DNA of 35,912 nucleotides from a virus. The notes beneath the pieces were generated by a model. That model was not told where the DNA came from. It searched no databases and saw only the letters and a list, made by a program, of their open reading frames with translations. A program made the translations under genes and the position numbers. Position 1 is the first letter of the stretch. Each line of letters starts with the position of its first letter. The stretch covers positions 1 to 35,912 of IMG/VR virus record IMGVR_UViG_3300020420_000038. One strand, given 5' to 3'. Positions 8,861 to 18,468 of the stretch are shown piece by piece.

Positions 8861-11800
8861 ATGTCTCAAGAAATTACTTCTCTTACTCAAAACTCAGGAG
8901 TAGATACCCCTAAAGCTAAGATAATTAATGCAGTAGAAAAAATTAAAGAAGACGAATTACAAGGTAAAGATGTAGTAGCAGATGAAAATAAGATTGAAGA
9001 AATTAAAGAAGAAAGAAAAGAAAAATCATTAAAGATACAAACAAATGAAGAAATACAAAATGCAAAAGTTAATCCTTTAGACAAACCAGAAACAGAAGAT
9101 ACATCATGGATAGGTGGTGTTTATAACTGGTATAAAGAAAAACAAGCAGAAAACGAAAAAAGATTTGCAGGTTTTAATCAAAGATTAGAAGAAAATAAAA
9201 AAAAGCTACAACAAGATTTAGTAGGTAAAATTATTGGAGGATTAATACATGGTCGTATTGAAAGTATTAATGAACTATATAACTTTGGAGATGACGTTTT
9301 AGATTTATTAATGGGGGATTTGTATAATTCTCAAAGATCAGATGACTTTGATTTAATAGGTTTTAAAGAAGGACAAACAGACTATGGTTTTAAAATTGGA
9401 GTTAGAGAGCAATACAAAGAAGAAGCAGATGACGGATTACTTTCTGCCTATGGTCTAAGTAAAACAATAAGTCAATGGATTATACCAACAGGATTATTAG
9501 CTAAAAGTTTAAAAAAAATAGGAGTTAAAAGATTTAGATATGCTATTGCAGGTTCAGTAGCAGACGCAGCTTTAACAGACCCTTATGACACAAACCTGTT
9601 AAGCATGATAGAAGATAGAATTGATCTTGCACAACCTATAGTAGATTTTTTAACTGCTAATGAAGATAATCCTGAACTTGAAGAAAGAGTAAAAGGTAGA
9701 TTACAGACTATGGTTCAAGGTTTAGTTGTAGGAGAAGGTTTAGTTGGTAAAGGTATTCCCTTTGTAGCTCGTATGGGTAGAAGTGCTGTAAAACAAACTC
9801 TTAAAAAAGGAAAAGTTTTAAGTGAGTTTTTTGGCATAAAAAGTATTACTGATTTGACAGGTCAAAAAGGACAAGAAATAGTTGATTATGTTATGGAGCA
9901 ATTTTATAACATTAAAAAAAATGGAAAAAGAAGGTCAGTTATTCTTGCAAAAATAAATGACACTATAAAAAAGAACGGAGCAGATATAACTCAAACTGAA
10001 GTAGATGAAATAGATGCAAACTTAATTGTTAGTCAGGTTAGATACAAAAAGGCTTTGCAAAAAGATAGTGCTATGCAGAAATATTATAAAGAAATTGTAG
10101 GAGGAGATGGCAAATCATTATATGGAGTTCCTTTAAAAAATTCTAAGATTACCAGAACATTTAATCCGCATCACTTATATAAATCTGTATTTAAAAAAGA
10201 TGGACAGATAGTTAACAAAGGTGCGATATGGGAATATATTGCTGCTAGATCAAAAGTAGTTGCAGAACTAAACAAAAAAAATGTAAGAAGTAATAAAGAC
10301 TTATATTTAAAAGCAAAGACTCAATTACCTTTAGATGTATTTGACGCAGCAGTAGATTTTGTTGATAGGTATGGAGTTAATGGAGAGGTTGATTTACCTG
10401 CTGTGATTATTACATTGAACGACATGATTTTAGAATCAGGTATTGTTCTACGTGATTTGTCATCACAAATGCACGATATGGCAAAGCTCACAGGAGGAGG
10501 AGTACAGAAGGGAGATGCTTATAAAATATTAAAAAATGACTTGGCATTTACACTGCAATTTTATAGTGATTTATTAAATGTCAAAAAAGGTACAGGAGGA
10601 ATTTTAGGTTCTGCTTTGCAGAATATGAATAAGACTTCAGCAGACTTACTTGAAGGAGCAGATACAAGTGTCAAGGGATTAAAAACTTATTTTGAACAAA
10701 GTAACCAAAATAAAATGCTTGATGATTTAGCAAACTTTGAAAAGTCAGATGATGTTTTAATTGACAGTATGGAAGACCCTTTAGGGGAGTTTACTATAGC
10801 TCAAATCTTAAAGGCTGCTGATGATGGTAATACAAAAGCACTATTAAAACTTACTCGTCAACTACATCTTGCAGCTACAAACCCAAGAGCTATGAAGATG
10901 ATTTTAAAAGCACAGAAAGGTAATAATGTTATAAAAATTACTAACGAATTGTTTATAAATTCAATTTTATCTAGTCCAATAACACATCAAGTCAATATGA
11001 TTTCGACTGCTTTTAATACAGCTATGCGACCAGTTATGAAATTAGCAGGTGGTGGATATGAAGTTGCAGAAGGATTTATTAAACAAGATCAAGCACTTAT
11101 GGCTGATGGTAGTTTGACAGTTAAAAAGGCCATGATGGATTTGTATTATTTATCAGTTGCGTCTGTTGAATCTACGATTATGGGAGGTAAAGCATTTATG
11201 CACAATGCAAATATTTTAGATGCTTCAAACAGTACTGTAGATTTATCAAAATTAAACGCTGTAGATGTTGAAGGTAAGTCATGGCTTATAAGAGGATTTC
11301 ATGGACTATACACTACACCACAAAGATTTTTAATGGCAGAAGATGAGGTTTTTAAACAAATTAATTTTAGATCATACGTTAGAACAAAAATATGGGAAAG
11401 AAGTTTAAAGAAAAAATTTGCGACTAGAAAGGATTATGAAAAATATGTTAATGGAGAATTTAAGAAAATTATTGATGTTGTTAATAAAGAATCAATGACT
11501 GGTAAATTATCTAAACAAAATGCACAGTTGTATAAAGAAGCAAGACAATTTGCAAACGAAGCAACATTTACAGAAGACTTATTAAATGGAACTTCAGGTA
11601 AATTTGCACAAAGATTAGTTAACCAGAATCCAATACTACGTCAGGTCATACCTTTTGTTAGGACACCTATGAACATAATGAAGCAGTTTATGAAGACAAC
11701 ACCTGTAGCACATCTATTAAAAGATCAGGCTTGGGCTAAAAATCATCTTGCTTTTGTAAGAGAACATTCTGAAGAAATAATGTCTAAAGACCCAAGTATT

Positions 11801-13279
11801 AGAGGTATGGCAAAAGGAAGAATGATAGTTGGTAATTCATTTCTTACAGCAGGATTTTTATTATCTACTGCTGCAAATGACCCTTTAGCTAGAGTTGCAA
11901 TTACAGGTGGTTTACCTGCAAATAAACAACAGAGAGAAAAATTATTAGCTACTGGATATTTACCTTATTCTTTTAGACTTAGAGCTACAGAAGAAGACAT
12001 AGCAAAATATGGGGCAGAAGGTAAAGCGTATGAAGTAATCCAACACCCTGAACACCCAGACGTAAAATTAGTAAGGGGAGAAGATGGAAAATTAGCTTAT
12101 AGATATATTAGTTATAAAAGAATTGAACCTTACGCTATGTTTTTGAGTTCAATGGCAGACTTTACAAGAGTTGTTGGACTAATGGGAGAAGAAGCACAAA
12201 TTGAAAAAGATGGTTTATATCAAGTCTTTATGGCTGCTGTGTATAACAATATTGGAGATAAATCATATCTTAGAGGAATTACAGAACTGTTCAGAGTGAT
12301 AAATAATGAATCTACATTAAATGGATTTTTAATGAACAGACTTGCAACTTTAGCTGTACCTGTAAGTGGCTTACAAAAAAATGTTAAGACTGCAATTAAC
12401 TCAGGATTATTTGATGAAGGCAAGTCAGGCAATATACGTATGGATAAGAAAGTTGCCAAAGGAGAATATTTAGATGATATGGGGCAACCAAGTAATCTAA
12501 ATGCTCCCTTGATAGTTTTTCAAAGATTACTTAATGAAATTGCAAATAAAACAAGTTTTGGTAATGCTAAGACAAGACCTATGCAACATCACATCTCAGG
12601 AGAATATATGCTAACTCCTGTTGGTTTTGGTAAAGGCGAGATGAATATATTTACAAGTGGTTATATGCAAAAAACAATGACTAATAATGATTTAGTCTTA
12701 TCCGCTTTAAATGCAGTTGGGTTTGAATTTGCACCACCAACAGATGTTTTAGTTGGTAAGAACAAATATAGTCAAGGAATCTATTTAGACAACAACGAAC
12801 TACAAGATTTAATAAGTGCAACAGCATTTACAGAGTTGTATTACAACGGAAAAAGACAAAGAATGTATGACGCTATGGAGCAAGTTTTAAAGAGTCCTTT
12901 TGGACAGTTAGCGTTAAATCAACTAAGTGAATATAGAGGAATGAAGGGAGAAATAAGTATGAAAGATAGAAGAGAAATGGCTAGAGTTACAGGTAATGAC
13001 TGGTATATTACAGCAGATTTTAACGATAAAATGAGAGTAGATTTGATAGATGGTGTAAGAAAAGACTTAGGAAAAATATTAAGTGAAATTCATACTTTTT
13101 ATCTTAAAGGAGCTAGAAAAGCATATATTACAGGTGTTGGTTTACCAGAGGGTGTAGCTTCTTTGCCTGAAGAAAAGAGAAAATTATATGAGGAAAATAA
13201 GAAAAATCTATTATTATTAGAACAAGGCTTTAATAAAACCAACACATCTGAAAACTTAAAAGGCTTTATTAATTATTAA
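8861..13279 (+). CDS. large internal virion protein (T7 gp16-like)
   Basis: 1472 residues (T7 gp16 is 1318). It is placed between the gp15-like gene and the fibre gene, as in T7. The N-terminal about 90 residues are very Lys/Glu-rich, and I see no transglycosylase motif there, unlike T7. The C-terminal half contains stretches typical of gp16 relatives: ITHQVNMISTAFNTAMRPVMKLAGG, FGNAKTRPMQHHISGEYMLTP and NPILRQVIPFVRTPMNIMKQF. The last is a hydrophobic/amphipathic segment that may contact the inner membrane. The protein forms the inner part of the ejection channel and motor in T7. The assignment rests on size, order and these segments. Confidence 0.85.
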   Translation: MSQEITSLTQNSGVDTPKAKIINAVEKIKEDELQGKDVVADENKIEEIKEERKEKSLKIQTNEEIQNAKVNPLDKPETEDTSWIGGVYNWYKEKQAENEKRFAGFNQRLEENKKKLQQDLVGKIIGGLIHGRIESINELYNFGDDVLDLLMGDLYNSQRSDDFDLIGFKEGQTDYGFKIGVREQYKEEADDGLLSAYGLSKTISQWIIPTGLLAKSLKKIGVKRFRYAIAGSVADAALTDPYDTNLLSMIEDRIDLAQPIVDFLTANEDNPELEERVKGRLQTMVQGLVVGEGLVGKGIPFVARMGRSAVKQTLKKGKVLSEFFGIKSITDLTGQKGQEIVDYVMEQFYNIKKNGKRRSVILAKINDTIKKNGADITQTEVDEIDANLIVSQVRYKKALQKDSAMQKYYKEIVGGDGKSLYGVPLKNSKITRTFNPHHLYKSVFKKDGQIVNKGAIWEYIAARSKVVAELNKKNVRSNKDLYLKAKTQLPLDVFDAAVDFVDRYGVNGEVDLPAVIITLNDMILESGIVLRDLSSQMHDMAKLTGGGVQKGDAYKILKNDLAFTLQFYSDLLNVKKGTGGILGSALQNMNKTSADLLEGADTSVKGLKTYFEQSNQNKMLDDLANFEKSDDVLIDSMEDPLGEFTIAQILKAADDGNTKALLKLTRQLHLAATNPRAMKMILKAQKGNNVIKITNELFINSILSSPITHQVNMISTAFNTAMRPVMKLAGGGYEVAEGFIKQDQALMADGSLTVKKAMMDLYYLSVASVESTIMGGKAFMHNANILDASNSTVDLSKLNAVDVEGKSWLIRGFHGLYTTPQRFLMAEDEVFKQINFRSYVRTKIWERSLKKKFATRKDYEKYVNGEFKKIIDVVNKESMTGKLSKQNAQLYKEARQFANEATFTEDLLNGTSGKFAQRLVNQNPILRQVIPFVRTPMNIMKQFMKTTPVAHLLKDQAWAKNHLAFVREHSEEIMSKDPSIRGMAKGRMIVGNSFLTAGFLLSTAANDPLARVAITGGLPANKQQREKLLATGYLPYSFRLRATEEDIAKYGAEGKAYEVIQHPEHPDVKLVRGEDGKLAYRYISYKRIEPYAMFLSSMADFTRVVGLMGEEAQIEKDGLYQVFMAAVYNNIGDKSYLRGITELFRVINNESTLNGFLMNRLATLAVPVSGLQKNVKTAINSGLFDEGKSGNIRMDKKVAKGEYLDDMGQPSNLNAPLIVFQRLLNEIANKTSFGNAKTRPMQHHISGEYMLTPVGFGKGEMNIFTSGYMQKTMTNNDLVLSALNAVGFEFAPPTDVLVGKNKYSQGIYLDNNELQDLISATAFTELYYNGKRQRMYDAMEQVLKSPFGQLALNQLSEYRGMKGEISMKDRREMARVTGNDWYITADFNDKMRVDLIDGVRKDLGKILSEIHTFYLKGARKAYITGVGLPEGVASLPEEKRKLYEENKKNLLLLEQGFNKTNTSENLKGFINY

Positions 13280-13281
13280 CT

Positions 13282-14259
13282 ATGGCTACCAACACCACCA
13301 ATACGTTTACTAATCACACAGGAAACGGAACTGAAGTTAATTTTTCTATTAGCTTTTCATACATATCTATTTTAGGAATAGATGTAACTGTAAATGATGT
13401 TTTACAAACTATTAACACTCACTACTCAGTTAATGGACAGACAATAACTTTTATTGTTGCTCCTGCAAATGGTGCTGCTATTAAGTTTCAAAGAGATACA
13501 GATATTAGTTTGCCAGTTGTTGACTTCCAAGATGGTTCAGTTCTTACAGAGCTTGACCTTGATACAGGATTAAGACAAGTATTATTTGCACAACAAGAAA
13601 ACGCAGACGAAACAGCGTCAGGTATTGTTACAGACGGAAATGATTTAACAGCTAATAACAAAAGAATAAAACTTATCAATGACCCTGTAGATGTAAAAGA
13701 TGCTGCAAATAAACAATATGTAGATGGTTTTGTAAAGAGAGATGGGTCTTTAGCATTAACAGGAGATTTAAACGCAGGTGGAAATCAGATTGGAAGTTTA
13801 GGAGATGGTGTTGCTGCAAGTGACGCAGTTAACAAAGGACAGTTAGATGCAGGTATAGCAAATGCAAACGTAGCGATTGGACAGGCAGGTGCTAGTGCTG
13901 CTGCTGCTTTGACAAGTGCAAACAACGCTGCAACGTCAGCTACACAAGCTGCTGCTTCCGCAACCCAAGCAGCTAACTCAGCAAGCACAGCAACGAATTT
14001 AGCAAGAACTTCAGTATTTGTAGGTTTTCAAAGATTGAGTAGCGGTATGTTACGTATGGTATATAATTTAGCTAATGACCCCAACACAACTGTTTACAAA
14101 GCAGATGATTTTATACAAAATGGGGCTAGTCACGCTTATTTTTTAGGCGAAGACGTACTTAGTAGCGTTGCCCCTAATGCTCCTAAATTCACACTTGCAA
14201 TAAATTCGTCTGCAAACATAGCAGCAGGATTACAAGGACATCTCGTACTCGACATTTAA
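13282..14259 (+). CDS. tail fibre adaptor with T7 gp17 N-terminal domain
   Basis: 325 residues (T7 gp17 is 553). Residues 1 to about 150 match the T7 tail-fibre N-terminal family: beta-rich, with the run FSYISILGIDVTVNDVLQ, then VSLPVVDFQDGSVL-like and LDTGLRQVLFAQQENADE. This part docks the fibre onto the tail. Residues about 180-245 are Ala/Ser/Thr/Gln heptad-like (ATSATQAAASATQAANS), a probable trimeric coiled coil. The C-terminal about 80 residues are a small terminal domain with no receptor-binding motif I recognise. It is short, so receptor binding is probably done by the large protein that follows. Confidence 0.85.
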   Translation: MATNTTNTFTNHTGNGTEVNFSISFSYISILGIDVTVNDVLQTINTHYSVNGQTITFIVAPANGAAIKFQRDTDISLPVVDFQDGSVLTELDLDTGLRQVLFAQQENADETASGIVTDGNDLTANNKRIKLINDPVDVKDAANKQYVDGFVKRDGSLALTGDLNAGGNQIGSLGDGVAASDAVNKGQLDAGIANANVAIGQAGASAAAALTSANNAATSATQAAASATQAANSASTATNLARTSVFVGFQRLSSGMLRMVYNLANDPNTTVYKADDFIQNGASHAYFLGEDVLSSVAPNAPKFTLAINSSANIAAGLQGHLVLDI

Positions 14260-14261
14260 CT

Positions 14262-17200
14262 ATGGCACAAATTGATTTAGGTAAACTCAAGTTTAATTGG
14301 AGAGGAACTTGGGCTACAAATACTGCTTACGACATAGATGACGTTGTAGAGTTTAATGGTTCTTCATTTGTTGCTGTATCAACTGTAGCAAGTAGTAATA
14401 CAACAAACCCAAAAGATAGTAGTCTGTTTGAATTTATGACGGTAGGCCTCAACATGAGAGGTACTTTTAGTTCAACAGAAACTTATCAAAAAGGAGATTT
14501 AGTTAATTATAATAATGCGGTATATCTATTAACATTCATAGGAGGATATAGACAAGCAACTGTTGCAGGTACACCTGCTCCTGATGCTAGTTCTTACTGG
14601 GCGATATTTACACCTGCTCCTAGTGGGGCTGTATTAAATGCGTCAGGAGGAATGATATTTAAAGATAATGATGACACAACAAATGTACAGTTGCCTATTG
14701 GCGAAGTAGGTTCTCAGCTAAGTGTTATAGAAAAACCTTTAGAAGATATACCAAATGAAGGTAACTATGAATATAATCCAATACTTTTTAGTGGAACTAG
14801 ACACGCATGGTTAACAGGAGATGAAAGAGAAACTTATGAATCTGTCAATTATACAGTTACAGTAGCAGCAGTAAACGGTCAAAATCAATTTCATCTTAGT
14901 GGCGGTAGTCTTTCTGGAACTGTTGAAAGACCTACACTAACTATCAAGATTGGCTCACAGTATGTTTTTGATGTTAGTGACGCTAGTAATACAGGCCACG
15001 TTTTTGCTTTTAAATATCAATCGGGTACAGGTTCAGCTAGTTCTACTTATAGCTTTGTTAATTCCACTGGATATAGTGAAGCTGATTTTGGAATTGTAAG
15101 AAGCGGTACAGCAGGTCAAGCAGGAGCAACAATTACATACACTCCAAAAGCACCTGCTTTGTATGTTAATCAATATGGTTGCTCTGTTCATTCTGGTATG
15201 GGAGTGGGTATCTTAACTACTTCATCAACAACACCAACGCTTTATCGAAAAAATGGTTTGTCAACTGCTGTTAATATAACAAAAGGAAAATCATATACAT
15301 TTACTTTCCCTGCTAATGGTTTAACTTACTCAATTAAAGACCCTGCTGCTAGTGGATATAGCGGAGTAGGAAGCGGTGGAAGAATAACAGATGGAAGTGT
15401 CGTACCTCAATTTGTAACTAACGGAGGAAGTATTGTTTATACACCTCCTGTTGGTAGTACGTTAGCTACAGTTGTTATTCGTGATGAAGCAAACCAAGCT
15501 GACACTATAACTCTATCGTTAAAAGATTTAAAAACTGTTCCTTCTTGGTCTGGTAATACTGTTTATAAGAAAGATTTAATTCAGCAGCCTTATGATGTAC
15601 CAAAAGATTTAGTAAAAGGATTTTGTCATTTCCCTAACGCAACAATAAATAACTATACAGAAAACTTATGGCCTTTACCTGCATACCTAAAGAAAAGTGG
15701 TAGAGGATTTTTATATGGTTGTTGCACAGCAGGTTATAGAAGAGCAGGTGCTTTAGGTTTAAGAAAGTATGTTGAATTTGGTAATCACTATCATACGAGT
15801 GGTTATGATTACACTTATGGTAGTGGCTATGGTGTTTATGGTGTAAGTGCTTATAACGGAACTCATAGTTACCCTGCTGAAGGGGTCAATAGAACTCCTA
15901 AATTCTGGGAAGAAGCACTTGCAGGACACCCTGACTATGCACATTTGTTAACCGATCTAAATGGTAATGCTCTTGATTTGTATGACCAAAATGGAAGATT
16001 AAAATACTTATGGCCTAGATTAATGCAAATGCACAAATCAGGTAGGCATGGCTACCAGTTGTTTGAAAATGGCATGGTCATGGCAGCAGGTTACGCAGGT
16101 TATGGAATATGGGGTAACGGTAGTACATGGGATTTAAACGCAGCAGCTATGGGTGTTGTATTTTATGATGACTCAGGAGCAAGATTAACAGGAGCAAACC
16201 ACCCTAAAATTAAATTTATAGAATTTTCTAATGCTCAAAACTTTAGTGGGGATAACGATAGTTATTATTCCGTTAGAATGTTAGATACAAACGGAAAGCT
16301 ATATACATGGGGTTATAACGGATATGGACAGCTAGGAAATAACAACACAAATAATGATTACTACGCAAAGCAAATGCCTATGAGTAGAGTAGGTAATGAA
16401 AAAATTATATACATAGCTTCAAGTGGTTATTATTATACTTCTGTTTATGCAATAACAGAGTCAGGTAAGCTATATAGTTGGGGTAGAAATGGTAATGGTC
16501 AGCTTGGTTTAGGTAACACTAATAGCTACTACTCAACACCACAAGAGATGACAGCAGTATCGGGTTCTCCTATTGAAAATAAAAAAGTTGTTCATGTTGT
16601 AGCTAACCAAGATGGAGATGACGAGAATAAAGTTTGGATATTAACTGATGAAGGTAAAGTTTATTTTGCAGGTTATAAAGGTCACGCACATGGAGCAAGT
16701 GGAGGGGTTTATCAAAGTAGTCCAAGTAATAGTACACTTCCAGAACTACTTACTAACTCAGGTACTATGTGGAATAGCAATAATCAAAAAGTAATATATA
16801 TGGCTTGTAATAATTGTAGATATTCAACTTTATACTTTATTACTGACGGAGGAACTACTGGCTATAACCAGAAAATATATGCTACTGGTTACAACGATTA
16901 TGGACAACAGGGAACTGGTAGAACTACAAGTGCTAACAACAACAGTACAGATTGGTTTGGTGCGGAAATACAGTTTAGAGATTTTGGCGACCCAAGTTTA
17001 AATACAAATGGTTCTAATGACTCTAGGCCAAATGAAGTAACTGGAACTTTACATTCATTTAGAGATGATACGTCACACGCAAACTATAAAAAATTAAGAA
17101 TAGGAACTATTGTAAAAATCCACCCCAGAGGTGGAGATGGAGATAATGCAAACAGAGTTGTATTAGAAGATGATGAAGGAAGGCTATTTGTTGCAGGTTA

Positions 17201-17495
17201 TTGGAACTATGTAACTACTCCATATCTTGAAGCTGACGGTAACAACGCTTATTATCACAATAACTACTCATGGACAAATTACTTTGTGCCTTGGTGGGGT
17301 ACACCCGAAATGATTATCGAAGGTGGATTTTCACATCATCACTCAGGTAATAGTGAAACTGCTAGTTCTATTATTACTAAGTCAGGAGAGTGGTTCAGAC
17401 AAGGAGATAACAGTTGGTATATGATCGGAGATTACCATAGCTCTAGCTACGGTTGTTGGATAAGATCAAATTGGAATCAATACACAGGAGATTAA
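14262..17495 (+). CDS. large tail fibre/spike with carbohydrate-binding-like, cupredoxin-like and RCC1-like repeats
   Basis: 1077 residues. Residues about 12-95 hold two tandem modules of the WRGTW...Y..DDVVEFNGSSFVAV type, resembling small carbohydrate-binding modules common in phage tail proteins. Residues about 200-325 look like a cupredoxin sandwich with possible copper ligands His246, Cys307, His310 and Met313 (the run CSVHSGMG). From about residue 675 to the C-terminus there are RCC1-like repeats: LYTWGYNGYGQLG, LYSWGRNGNGQLG, VYFAGYKGHAHG, IYATGYNDYGQQG and a weaker LFVAGYW. These suggest a beta-propeller. It starts two bases after the gp17-like gene and is probably the host-recognition protein. 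The protein is very rich in Tyr, Asn, Gly and Ser. Confidence 0.8.
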   Translation: MAQIDLGKLKFNWRGTWATNTAYDIDDVVEFNGSSFVAVSTVASSNTTNPKDSSLFEFMTVGLNMRGTFSSTETYQKGDLVNYNNAVYLLTFIGGYRQATVAGTPAPDASSYWAIFTPAPSGAVLNASGGMIFKDNDDTTNVQLPIGEVGSQLSVIEKPLEDIPNEGNYEYNPILFSGTRHAWLTGDERETYESVNYTVTVAAVNGQNQFHLSGGSLSGTVERPTLTIKIGSQYVFDVSDASNTGHVFAFKYQSGTGSASSTYSFVNSTGYSEADFGIVRSGTAGQAGATITYTPKAPALYVNQYGCSVHSGMGVGILTTSSTTPTLYRKNGLSTAVNITKGKSYTFTFPANGLTYSIKDPAASGYSGVGSGGRITDGSVVPQFVTNGGSIVYTPPVGSTLATVVIRDEANQADTITLSLKDLKTVPSWSGNTVYKKDLIQQPYDVPKDLVKGFCHFPNATINNYTENLWPLPAYLKKSGRGFLYGCCTAGYRRAGALGLRKYVEFGNHYHTSGYDYTYGSGYGVYGVSAYNGTHSYPAEGVNRTPKFWEEALAGHPDYAHLLTDLNGNALDLYDQNGRLKYLWPRLMQMHKSGRHGYQLFENGMVMAAGYAGYGIWGNGSTWDLNAAAMGVVFYDDSGARLTGANHPKIKFIEFSNAQNFSGDNDSYYSVRMLDTNGKLYTWGYNGYGQLGNNNTNNDYYAKQMPMSRVGNEKIIYIASSGYYYTSVYAITESGKLYSWGRNGNGQLGLGNTNSYYSTPQEMTAVSGSPIENKKVVHVVANQDGDDENKVWILTDEGKVYFAGYKGHAHGASGGVYQSSPSNSTLPELLTNSGTMWNSNNQKVIYMACNNCRYSTLYFITDGGTTGYNQKIYATGYNDYGQQGTGRTTSANNNSTDWFGAEIQFRDFGDPSLNTNGSNDSRPNEVTGTLHSFRDDTSHANYKKLRIGTIVKIHPRGGDGDNANRVVLEDDEGRLFVAGYWNYVTTPYLEADGNNAYYHNNYSWTNYFVPWWGTPEMIIEGGFSHHHSGNSETASSIITKSGEWFRQGDNSWYMIGDYHSSSYGCWIRSNWNQYTGD

Positions 17496-17499
17496 ACTA

Positions 17500-17757
17500 A
17501 TGGCAGAATTTAAAGCATCTGATTATTCAGAATTTTATCGTTTAGCTTATACAGGCAAAGAAGAATCATGGGGTTCTGGTATGAGTGAAACCACAAATGA
17601 TTCTAGTAAATTAAAGAAATGGTTAAAGATAGGTACTGTTGTTGTAGCAGAAACAGGTTTTGACCCAACACTATTAGTTAACGATACTGTTACTTTGACT
17701 AAAATAACTGATGCTGACTTGTTAACAGCAGCAAAGAAAGAGATTAACTGGGAGTAA
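17500..17757 (+). CDS. small protein after the fibre genes, unknown function
   Basis: 85 residues with no recognised domain. The sequence has a compact N-terminal part (FKASDYSEFYRLAYTGKEESWGSG) and a C-terminal part rich in Thr/Val/Leu strands (VVVAETGFDPTLLVNDTVTLTKITDADL). It lies four bases after the fibre gene and touches the next gene, whose start directly follows its TAA. Co-location with the fibre genes suggests a virion or fibre-assembly role, but this is inference only. Confidence 0.65.
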   Translation: MAEFKASDYSEFYRLAYTGKEESWGSGMSETTNDSSKLKKWLKIGTVVVAETGFDPTLLVNDTVTLTKITDADLLTAAKKEINWE

Positions 17758-18225
17758 TTGGATTATCCACAGATTGATATACCAGAAAATTTAGTACCGC
17801 CTAAAACAATTTTTTATCCACCTGTGGCAGACGTTCCATATTTAGACCCTCTACTTCTTCCAAGTCTGGAACAGGTAGAGTCGGGTTTGGGAGGTCAGGA
17901 ATCTTCTGCTGAAGAAGAAAAATCATCTTCAAAGGAGGAAGGGTTAGAATTAACACCAGAGACAATACCGACAAACCTGCCAAACACCAAAGAAATTTTA
18001 TCAACTGAAGAACCTGTAGCTACATTTAATATACCTTTTTTTGGGGAAATGCCTATACCTGCCCCAGAGGTTATAGCATCAAGTGTAATAGCTAGTGGGG
18101 TGTCAGCCACAGCAGCAGTAACAGGTTCAATAGTTTTGCAAAGCGTTATTAATCAGCTAAAGAAAGTAATGACAAAGATATTTAAGAAAGTACTTAAGAA
18201 AGAAATTGCAGATAACAAGAAATAA
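17758..18225 (+). CDS. proline/glutamate-rich membrane-anchored small protein, cyanophage type
   Basis: 155 residues from a TTG that follows the previous stop with no spacer. The N-terminus DYPQIDIPENLVPPKTIFYPP is a recognisable start of a small protein I associate with marine cyanophages. The middle is disordered (Glu/Ser/Pro). Residues about 110-135 form a hydrophobic segment (APEVIASSVIASGVSATAAV), followed by a Lys-rich amphipathic tail (VMTKIFKKVLKKEIADNKK). This gives one probable membrane span with a basic cytoplasmic-type tail. Function is unknown; candidates are a virion-associated membrane protein or a lysis helper. The TTG start is chosen because the reading begins exactly at DYPQID and no ATG is nearby. 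Confidence 0.7.
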   Translation: MDYPQIDIPENLVPPKTIFYPPVADVPYLDPLLLPSLEQVESGLGGQESSAEEEKSSSKEEGLELTPETIPTNLPNTKEILSTEEPVATFNIPFFGEMPIPAPEVIASSVIASGVSATAAVTGSIVLQSVINQLKKVMTKIFKKVLKKEIADNKK

Positions 18226-18241
18226 GGTATAGTATATTTAC
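18225..18241 (+). promoter_or_regulatory. candidate phage promoter at the end of the structural operon
   Basis: The run AGGTATAGTATATTTAC begins at the stop codon of the upstream gene. It closely resembles AGGTACAATAAATATAC upstream of the SSB gene, and both are followed within ten bases by a hairpin that begins with GTCTT. This suggests a phage RNA-polymerase promoter with a 5' stem-loop on the transcript. An AT-rich host -10 element would look similar, so confidence is low. Confidence 0.35.
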
Positions 18242-18243
18242 AA

Positions 18244-18377
18244 GTCTTTCCGCAGACAACACACATTTAGGTTAAATAACCTCTGACCTAAACAAAGTGT
18301 GATACAACGAAAGACAAGAGGTTTAGGCGAGTGTACCTGCTTGATCTCTCTTCTATTGACGAATAGTAGATGACCTC
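18244..18377 (+). ncRNA. candidate structured RNA in the spacer between converging operons
   Basis: Three nested helices are visible: GTCTTTC (18244-18250) with GAAAGAC (18309-18315), CACAC (18260-18264) with GTGTG (18297-18301), and TTTAGGTTA (18266-18274) with TGACCTAAA (18284-18292). A second domain pairs GAGGT (18318-18322) with ACCTC (18373-18377) and contains CTATT/AATAG (18353-18366). Alternative pairings exist: AGGTT/AACCT inside the first loop, and GTTTAGG at 18321-18327 with CCTAAAC at 18287-18293. There is no T-run, so it is not a standard terminator. The helices would also form in the minus-strand transcript, so the strand is uncertain. Confidence 0.4.
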
Positions 18378-18420
18378 AAGATTCCGTCAATGCCCTTGCA
18401 GTGGTCAACGGATTTATGAA

Positions 18421-18451
18421 ACGAACACAAGTGGTAACTTGTTAAATTCGT
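18421..18451. other. hairpin between the structured spacer and the minus-strand operon
   Basis: ACGAA (18421-18425) pairs with TTCGT (18447-18451), enclosing CAAGT/ACTTG with a GGTA loop. It lies 18 bases beyond the end of the minus-strand operon and could protect or terminate either convergent transcript. No T-run accompanies it. Confidence 0.4.
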
Positions 18452-18468
18452 ACCTCCTCTACAGAGCG

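Noticed and set aside
18226-18468. tRNA or tmRNA in the structured spacer
   Set aside because: The first stem has seven pairs like an acceptor stem, but there is no cloverleaf, no T-loop GTTCRA motif and no tag frame.
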